A stretch of DNA of 64,000 nucleotides, taken from Imbricaverruca yamaguchii. Lineage: Eukaryota; Arthropoda; Thecostraca; Neoverrucidae. The stretch is taken from positions 496,001 to 560,000 of the forward strand of contig JAOTOL010001345.1 in the NCBI GenBank assembly GCA_034440575.1. The letters run 5' to 3'. The notes under the pieces were generated by a model that was given only the letters and a program-made list of their open reading frames with translations, had not been told where the DNA came from and searched no databases. This document shows positions 57,590 through 64,000 of this stretch, one piece after another. Position 1 is the first letter of the stretch; each line of letters begins with the position of its first letter. The position numbers and the translations under genes were made by a program.

Positions 57590-58000
57590 CTTGCAACAAT
57601 TTGAGGAAATGGCCTTGTGGATCCCAGGGATAGATTCATGAAGGTGGGGTGGATCCACAGAGGGTGGACTCAGGGGTAGATCGAAAGGATAGGTTCCAGA
57701 GAATGAACGATGGGGGTAGATATCAGGTGGCAGATCCCAGGGGCATAAAACATCGCAGGAATGTATCTCAGGGAGCAGATCGCAGGGACGCAACTAAGGG
57801 AATGGATCACAGTGGTGGGTCGTTGTTTTTGTTTATTGGTTGGTTCACGACACACTTTATGCACATTCACGGCTAATGGCGCCGCCCACACTGTTTCGCC
57901 GGTGGCCCGCGGGATTGGCAGTGGTGGGTCCCAGGGGATAGATTGTAGGGGTGGATCCAAGTTGGCAGACCGCAGAGGTGGATGTCAAATAAGAATATAC
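57590..58000. repeat. Degenerate tandem repeat in the MULE (about 27-35 bp unit)
   Basis: Units like GGTGGATCCCAGGGATAGAT recur irregularly, interrupted at about 57820-57915 by unrelated DNA. It lies upstream of exon A with respect to the transposase gene. Confidence 0.6.
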
Positions 58001-58144
58001 CTTCCTCAATTCACAATATAGGAATATGCTTTCCATAATCCATAATAACCTACCCATAGCCGCTGCATCTCCACGACCTTCCACCCCGGCGTCGTCTTCG
58101 AGAAGGGCCCTTGTCAAGGTGGCAAATACGCGCCAAAACCAGTG

Positions 58145-58270
58145 GCGTCACATATCTATCGTGATTTACACAGGTAGTGCGTATGGTGTATATCCACTCA
58201 GAACTGTCGTGATATACACAGGAGACCATTCTCTGTGTAAATCGACTCATGAGTGGATATACACGCTTCC
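58145..58270. repeat. Right subterminal palindromes and terminal inverted repeat of the MULE
   Basis: The 37-bp inverted repeat (58234-58270) is preceded by about two more hairpin units (TATCGTGATTTACACAGG; TGGTGTATATCCACTCAG-TCGTGATATACACA). This array is only about a quarter as long as the left one. Confidence 0.88.
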
Positions 58271-58279
58271 TAAATTTAA
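58271..58279. repeat. Target-site duplication, right copy
   Basis: TAAATTTAA, identical to 51297-51305. The LINE reading frame continues directly after it. Confidence 0.95.
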
Positions 58280-59931
58280 TACATTTTTTTCAACGATAGG
58301 TAGTGAGTTGGAAACAAAAATACCTGCGAAAACACATCAGTCCATTAAGTTATCTTGCACAGCCTAATTATGCAAGCATTAACAATGTTCCTTCTGTTAA
58401 TGATGCTCAAATAGAAGACATTATTAAGACTTTAAACCCTGTTGGTGGAGGTATGGATAAAATTAGTACAACAATTTTGATTGGAACATATAGAAGTATT
58501 TTGCAACATCTAACATATTTCTTTAATCTTTGTCTGAACACTGCAACATTCCCCGATAGATTAAAATCTGCAGTTATAATTCCTGTATATAAAGCAGGGG
58601 AAAATAATAAATTTACTAATTATAAGCCAATCTCTTTGCTACCAATATTTTCGAAAGTACTGGAAAGATTAATACACTTTTGGGTATCATCATTTCTAAA
58701 TGAAAATAATATCATGCACCCATTGCAATTCGGCTTCAGAAAAAACCACAGCGCATACATGCCAATTGCTCTGATGCATAATGAAGTAACTAAATCCCTT
58801 GTAAATAATAAATTAGTTTGTACTCTGTATCTTGATTTAAAAAAAGCTTTTGACACCGTCAGCATCAGCATTTTGTTACAAAAATTGAACTTTATTGGCT
58901 TTAGAGGAAATATATATAAACTGTTAGCCTCATACTTATCAAATAGATCTCAAAGAACCAAGATACATGACATCATCTTCCAGCCATTACATATCACAAA
59001 AGGTGTTCCTCAAGGTTCGATTCTTGGACCTCTGCTATTTACTTTATACATTCACGATCTCTGCAATGTCTCCAATTTGGCTAGCTTTTACTTATTTGCA
59101 GACGACACTGCCGTAACTATTACAGCTAATGATCTTTCTGAATTACAAAGCAAAGTAAATGAGGTAATACCCAAAATAATTACATGGTTTCATACCAACA
59201 GATTATCTATTAATGCTGAGAAGACTGGATATCATATTTTTTCCAGGAAACCATGTGATGACCTTCATGTCAAAATAAATACTTCCAATATTAGAAGGCA
59301 TAGCTGTATAAAATATTTAGGTGTATTTATTGATGAAGACATGACATGGAAAAGCCATATAAATGCCATCTCTTCAAAACTTAGCAGGAATATTGGAATT
59401 ATAGGCAAGTCTAGGTACTTTTTATCAACTTGTGAATTGCTTCTTCTGTACAATTCTCTAATATTGCCATATTTAAATTATTGTGCTGTTGTCTGGGGAA
59501 GTACGTATCACTCTAAGCTTGATAAAATTATTAAGTTGCAGAAGCGTGTTATTAGGATTGTTGATAAGAAACCGTACTTATACCATACAAATGAATTGTT
59601 TATTAAGCATAGAGTTCTAAAGTTTCTGGACATAGTTGATGAGCAATGTATTTACATCATGCTAGGTTTTCTAAATCAATCATTACCAGCACCTCTTTCT
59701 AATATGTTTCAACTTTATGAACAAGGTGGCCTCAGAGTTAGACAACATTTTCAAATACCCTTTTCTGATATCAATTATAGAATGTTTTCATTACCCTTTA
59801 TTGCACCAAAAGCCTGGAATAAAATAATCTGCCCTCACTTCCACAGGATTGATAATGTACCTAGGGGTAAAATGATCTTGAAGAAACACATCAGACAATA
59901 CATTATTAGAAAATATGAACTTTTTCAATAA
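58280..59931 (+). pseudogene. LINE reverse transcriptase and C-terminal domain (3' part of ORF2)
   Basis: After the insertion the frame continues TFFSTIGSELETKIP, shifts near 58335, then stays open to the stop at 59929-59931. RT motifs: LNPVGGGMDKIS, NYKPISLLPIFSKVLERL, LQFGFRKNHS, LYLDLKKAFDTV (first catalytic Asp), GVPQGSILGPLLF and LFADDTAVTI (intact FADD). The thumb (IKYLGVFIDEDMTW) and the C-terminal CAVVWGSTY-x-KLQKRVIR block follow. The 540-codon stretch without a stop shows the element decayed little, in contrast to the LINE at 2.1-3.6 kb. Confidence 0.92.
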
Positions 59932-60376
59932 TATATTGGTAATGGTAATGTGCTATGCATGGTGATCTGGTATCATTTGGACATTTTCGTTTAAGAATCA
60001 TGTTTTCTTTTCTTCCTCTTCATACTTTTCGTCCTTTCTCCTTAGTGTTGTAGTAGTTTAGGAAATGCATGTGCAAGGTTATGATTTTGTATTATTTCCC
60101 CATTAACACCTATAGCAGTTATTTTCGTGGAGCCCTAAAAGACGTTACTAGCATTGCTAATTGTCTGAGAGGGCTTCAGGAACATCTTTTACTAATATCT
60201 GGTGGCGGGATCTGTCCAGCAAGAAACAGGAGCGGGGAGTGGTGTTACCTGCCTTGATTTGCTTACCATGACCTACCTCTCGCCCTTGGAATTTAACGTA
60301 ATTAGGTCGCACGGGTATGGAAGGGCACTCCTGCCTTCCTATTAATGGGTAGGGGAATTTATTTATTAAAAAAAGA
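59932..60376 (+). other. LINE 3' UTR
   Basis: Non-coding sequence between the RT stop and an A-rich tail (TTATTTATTAAAAAAA) that I take as the element end. Confidence 0.5.
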
Positions 60377-60639
60377 CTAGGTAAAATTGGTCGCGAGCGT
60401 ATGTTTGGAAAACCATCGAAGATATACAAGTGCGATAAATAACATACTGTACTTCCATTTAATATAACTTTTTTAAACAAATATAGTCCGGGTTATTGCT
60501 GGGATAGTTTTATAAGCCAGGGTGCTATTGCTAAGCAAAGCGCTTTGCGCAAACGTGTTGCGTGTTGCGTGCTAAGAGTGTTGCGTGAACCCTGACCCTG
60601 ACACCCGATCAATGAATTCCAGTTGAACGGCAAAGTTTT
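60377..60639. other. Anonymous DNA
   Basis: A short repeat of GCGTGTTGCGTGCTAAGAG-like words lies at 60550-60585; nothing else was seen. Confidence 0.5.
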
Positions 60640-60835
60640 AATCGAAAGTTTAACATGCCGTCAATACACCGACACGGCCGCCCGATAGCTCATCCCCGGC
60701 CTTATCGGGCCAGTTGCCAACTGACCCTCCCAGCCAGAGGCTAAATACGAGCGCTTGAAGTGACTCGAACCCTGCGCTGTCGGATCAGGGGAGACCAATG
60801 CAGGCCAGAGCTTTAACCAACTGAGCCACTGGTGC
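60640..60835 (-). mobile_element. tRNA-derived SINE
   Basis: On the minus strand a pol III A box (TGGCTCAGTTGG, 60829-60818) and B box (GGTTCGAGTC, 60771-60762) are 47 bp apart, as in a tRNA head with variable-loop expansion. A non-tRNA body rich in GGC/GCC follows to about 60640. The head does not form a proper acceptor stem, so a SINE is more likely than a tRNA gene. Confidence 0.6.
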
Positions 60836-61650
60836 AGCACGCAACGGGAAGGCACAACAAAGCAAGAACAAATGATATCGGGTTTTCGCTGTCGCCCTAA
60901 CGCCTGGTGGCAAGCTGTGGGCCATCATATAACAGGAAGGTGAATCGTACATTGCTCTGGTGGTTGATGATTGAGCCAATCTCCCTGACAAAATCCGCTT
61001 CTAAGATTTGGAGGCGGTGCTTATCAGGGACTGTGACTAGAACTTTGGTGTTCAGAGTCATGTCGGATCGTGTGCGGTGGCTCGAAAAGGTCGCGTTCGA
61101 TGTGTATCCGGGGCCCGCCCTGTTGCAAGTACATCGTTATGCGGCGGCTTAAGGATGTTGTCTTGTGCCCAACGTAGCCACTGTTTTGTAGGAACGCGCA
61201 CTCTCCATTCATCTGCGTGTAAAAGTAGGCCACATTGGACATTTTCAGGTGTTTTGTCGCGATTTGGATTGCTCTTCAGCATGATTCAATTACAAGCTTA
61301 AACTGGCAACCGTTTGTCAGCGTTGGTTCGACCGACGTACCCAACTGTGCGAAGCGTTACACTACATTTTCAAGAATAAGGTCGCTAGAGATCTGTATTT
61401 TGTCTGGTTACGTATGCACTAAGTGGCTGTCCGCCGTAGCGCAGCTGGAGCAGTGTGCAGCACATATGACGCTTTCATTGTGTTTTCAGATTGTACGACA
61501 CGCAGTCAAGGAGCACGGCGGCAAATCCTGCTTCGGTGTCAGAGAAATCCTCTCTGAACAAAATGAAGTCCAGCCGAACGGAAAGGTGTTTAAGAAGGTA
61601 TGTGTTCCCTTGTCTCTTCCCGACGATGAGCATGTGCCCTATTCGTTAGT
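60836..61650. other. Anonymous DNA
   Basis: Open frames at 60907-61301 (both strands) and 61235-61693 have no recognised content. I do not call a gene. Confidence 0.45.
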
Positions 61651-61654
61651 GTGT

Positions 61655-62010
61655 TTCAGTATGGTTCAGCATGACCCAGCGGATCCAGTGTGATCCAGTA
61701 TGATTTCAGCATGAATCAGTGGATCCAATGTGATCCAATATGATTAGCTCAGCATAACTTAGTGGATTCGGTGTGGTCTAGTATAATTCAGCATGATCCA
61801 GCTGATGCAGGGTGATCCAGTACGTTTCAGCATGGCCCAGCGGATCCAGTGTGAACCAGTGCCATTCAGCGTGACTCAGCGGATGCAGAGTGATGCAGTA
61901 TGATTCAGCATGATCCATCGGATCCAGTGTGGCCCAGTATGATTCAGCATGATTCATCGTATCCAGTATGATCCAGTGCGATTCAGCATAACCCAGCGGG
62001 TCCAGTATGC
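61655..62010. repeat. Minisatellite, about 39-bp unit built from 10-bp words
   Basis: The unit is roughly GATCCAGTGTGATCCAGTAT followed by GATTCAGCATGACCCAGCG, about nine copies, moderately diverged. Confidence 0.9.
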
Positions 62011-62404
62011 CCCAGACGACACACATTGCCGCAACACCACTGGTCCACCAGCAGAGTCCGTGGGTTCATCTGCAACACGACTAGCTGCGTGCGTGCGATG
62101 TCAATTTTTTGTGTGTGTTGTAGAATGATTGCTGGAAAGTGAAAATCCAAATCAGCTGGCGAGATTTAGGTAACCTGGGGACAAGATACGGATAAATTAT
62201 TTGCCTATCAGGCTGTCAGCTACGCTGGCTGTCTTTCCTGTCTGACCATCGGCGGCGATGCGGTGCTTTCCCTGTTCGCTCTCCTGATCCTGCGAGCCGT
62301 TTCTGAGGGATGATGCCGCGGATCGGGGATTGGTAGCAGCAGGGACAGACGAACCCACCTGTGGCCGGCATAATGCACATATTCTGGCACAATGAGCACA
62401 CGGA
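62011..62404. other. Anonymous DNA
   Basis: No gene, array or element end was recognised. Confidence 0.5.
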
Positions 62405-63065
62405 TCACCTGTTGACAGCAGGCACATACTGGTCACAGGTGGCAGCAGACACAGACTGGTCACAGGTCACAGCAGGCACATACTGGTCACAGGTGGCAGC
62501 AAGCACAGACTGGTCACAGGTGGCAGCAAGCACAGACTGGTCACAGGTCACAGCAGGCACAGACTGGTCACAGGTGGCAGCAAGCACAGACTGGTCACAG
62601 GTGGCAGCAGACACAGACTGGTCACAGGTGGCAGCAAGCACAGACTGGTCACAGGTGGCAGCAGACACAGACTGGTCACAGGTCACAGCAGGCACAGACT
62701 GGTCACAGGTGGCAGCAAGCACATACTGGTCACAGGTCACAGCAGGCACAGACAGGTCACAGGTGGCAGCAGACACAAACTGGTCACAGGTCACAGCAGG
62801 CAGCAGGCACATACTGGTCACAGGTGGCAGCAGACACAGACTGGTCACAGGTCACAGCAGGCAGCAAGCACATACTGGTCACAGGTGGCAGCAGACACAG
62901 ACTGGTCACAGGTGGGAGCAAGCACAGACTGGTCACAGGTGGCAGCAAGCACAGACTGGTCACAGGTGGCAGCAGGCACAGACTGGTCACAGGTGGCAGC
63001 AGACACAGACTGGTCACAGGTGGCAGCAAGCACAGACTGGTCACAGGTGGCAGCAACGATAGACG
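62405..63065. repeat. Minisatellite, 27-bp unit, about 24 copies
   Basis: The unit is CACAGACTGGTCACAGGTGG plus CAGCAAG, with GCAGAC and GTCACAGCAGG variants. A 9-codon period keeps both strands open (plus strand T-D-W-S-Q-V-A-A-S); this is an artefact of the unit. Confidence 0.96.
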
Positions 63066-63081
63066 GGTCACCTATTGGCAG

Positions 63082-63130
63082 TGCCAAAGAGCGATCGCCC
63101 CGAGGTTGTGACTGTTGTGGTGACAGAACG
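63082..63130 (+). CDS. Candidate micro-exon between two minisatellites
   Basis: 49 bp follow CACCTATTGGCAG and precede GTGAGTACG, a near-perfect donor. Two phases are open; one reads PKSDRPEVVTVVVTER. No family was recognised. The setting resembles 5021-5080. The length is too short for confidence. Confidence 0.25.
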
Positions 63131-63261
63131 GTGAGTACGTTGCCGTCGGCCTCGCTCCTGCTGGTTATCTGCCAGCTGCTGCTCACCACTGATAGGCTGA
63201 CCTCTGATGCCTGACCTCACGCCGCCGCCTGTACAGCTGGTGGTATTGGTCGTGATGGCGT

Positions 63262-63525
63262 CAGAACCGGCACACTGGTGTCAGATCCATTCGGTGCTAC
63301 CATGCTGGTGTCAGATATACCAGCGACTGCCACACTGGTGTCAGACCCACCTGGAGGTACCATGATGGTGTCAGATATACCAGCGACTGCCACACTGGTG
63401 TCAGACCCACCTGGAGCTATCATGCTGGTGTCAGATATACCAGCGACTGCCACACTGGTGTCAGACCCACCCGAAGCTGCCATGCTGGTGTCAGATATAC
63501 CACGGACCGCCGCACTGGTGTCTCA
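63262..63525. repeat. Minisatellite, 60-bp unit made of two 30-bp halves, about 4.3 copies
   Basis: The unit is ATGCTGGTGTCAGATATACC, AGCGACTGCC, ACACTGGTGTCAGACCCACC, TGGAGGTACC. CTGGTGTCAGA recurs every 30 bp. Confidence 0.95.
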
Positions 63526-64000
63526 GGCGATCATGGCCTGTTTTTCGGGTGGTCAGAATCTCCTGGGTCCCAGAGGTCCCAGGAGTCCCAGAGGTCAGAA
63601 TCGCCCGGGTCCTGGGACATGCGGACCTCCTGGGGTTTCGGAGGCCAGGATCGCCTGAGTCTCGGAAGGTCAGCCAGCCAGCGCCAGACCGCGACGCGCG
63701 ATACCACTTCAGGCTCCGGCTGCGCCCGGCCGTGCCAACCGCTGGGGCACCAACACGCCAGGTACTGTCGCCACACCACCACGCAGGATAATTGTGAGCA
63801 GCCCGTGTGCGATGATAAGGTTCCAAAGTTGCCGTAGTATGGCCACCAACGGAACTGGCAGCGCAGAGAGCCAAACATCACTTGTCCGACTACAAGCAAA
63901 ACGCAGACTGAAAACTGGAAGATGGCTGACTGGTTCGGTGGGATTCGCTCTGGACAGGACCGCAAAGTCGACGGCCACTATCTGCTATTTCTGGAAAGTG
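63526..64000. other. Window end, with an ambiguous coding-like stretch
   Basis: A short GTCCCAGAG repeat lies at 63568-63600. From about 63838 two plus-strand phases are open to the window edge: one starts at ATG 63839 (MATNGTGSAESQTS), the other follows a GGAACTGGCAG acceptor and reads NWKMADWFGGIRSGQDRKV near its end. A real exon is likely in one of them, but I cannot decide which without the next bases. Confidence 0.3.

Larger units (their letters stand above)
51306..58270 (-). mobile_element. Mutator-like element (MULE), 6,965 bp, with transposase gene
   Basis: Both ends show GGA(C/A)GCGTGTATATC as inverted repeats, with 35 of 37 bp matching (51306-51342 and 58234-58270). The element is flanked by a perfect 9-bp duplication, TAAATTTAA. 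A minus-strand gene inside encodes a MULE-type DDE transposase with SWIM finger (57382-55033). Inverted-repeat ends, 9-bp target and transposase type all agree on the Mutator superfamily; the Phantom group described in animals is one possible lineage, not tested here. The perfect target duplication and near-identical ends suggest fairly recent insertion, but the transposase has frameshifts, so it may have been moved by another copy or decayed since. Other contents: palindromic end arrays, a 3-unit tandem repeat at 53820-54180 and unassigned DNA at 51810-53800. Confidence 0.92.
49690..60376 (+). mobile_element. LINE (Jockey/CR1 superfamily) split by a Mutator-like element
   Basis: Endonuclease and linker lie at 49984-51305, and reverse transcriptase and C-terminal domain at 58271-59931. 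A 3' UTR to about 60376 ends TTTATTTATTAAAAAAA. Without the 6,965-bp insertion the element is about 3.7 kb. The flanking coding sequences meet in register when the insertion and one 9-bp duplication are removed. The 5' edge is uncertain; no ORF1 was found between the LTR element and the endonuclease. Confidence 0.85.

Noticed and set aside
60757..60835. A functional tRNA gene on the minus strand
   Set aside because: A and B boxes are present, but the acceptor and anticodon stems do not pair well and a non-tRNA body follows, so a SINE is a better call.
61428..61460. Second pol III A box (TAGCGCAGCTGGAG)
   Set aside because: No B box at a suitable distance.

Overview
The window is animal nuclear DNA, most likely from an invertebrate. 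It holds several classes of retrotransposon (three non-LTR elements, one Penelope-like element, at least one LTR element), two families of TTAA-flanked inverted-repeat elements, one Mutator-like DNA transposon, a tRNA-derived SINE, long dinucleotide runs and at least ten minisatellites. There is no operon, no prokaryotic gene density, no rRNA and no CRISPR array. An arthropod source (a chelicerate or a crustacean) would fit the element mix, but the sequence does not settle it.

Layout. 0-3.6 kb: anonymous DNA and a decayed LINE 3' half. 4.2-6.3 kb: two minisatellites (21 bp and 70 bp units) with a 60-bp candidate exon between them. 7.3-10.3 kb: a GA run and a minus-strand Penelope-like element split by a 1.3-kb TTAA-flanked element. 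10.9-13.4 kb: LTR-retrotransposon debris. 15.7-18.8 kb: a candidate exon and a 2.8-kb minisatellite of 36-bp units. 19.3-25.3 kb: three copies of a second TTAA-flanked family of about 0.8 kb (called TTAA-1 here) and, at 22.75 kb, what looks like the first coding exon of a long-chain acyl-CoA synthetase. 26.9-31 kb: three more minisatellites. 32.8-43.9 kb: five more TTAA-1 copies, one of them split by a 3.9-kb CR1-like LINE. 45.8 kb: a candidate host exon. 46.2-49.7 kb: an LTR retrotransposon that lost gag and protease. 49.7-60.4 kb: a LINE split by a 6,965-bp Mutator-like element. 60.6-64 kb: a SINE, three minisatellites and candidate exons.

The clearest result is the nested insertion at 51,297-58,279. 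A Mutator-like element has 37-bp terminal inverted repeats (35 of 37 matching) and a perfect 9-bp target duplication. It lies inside the LINE reading frame, and removing it with one duplication copy brings the LINE codons back into register. On the minus strand it carries a MULE-type transposase gene with an in-phase intron and a SWIM zinc finger, broken by three frameshifts. Its ends carry arrays of nested palindromes. Nested insertions also give relative ages at 34.2-38.9 kb (LINE into TTAA-1) and 8.0-9.4 kb (TTAA element into Penelope).

Host coding sequence is sparse: five or six short plus-strand exon-like blocks with splice-like borders, several of which abut or sit between minisatellites. 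Only the acyl-CoA synthetase exon could be matched to a family. All calls were made by eye, so clade names, copy counts and edges are approximate unless a target duplication or splice junction fixes them.
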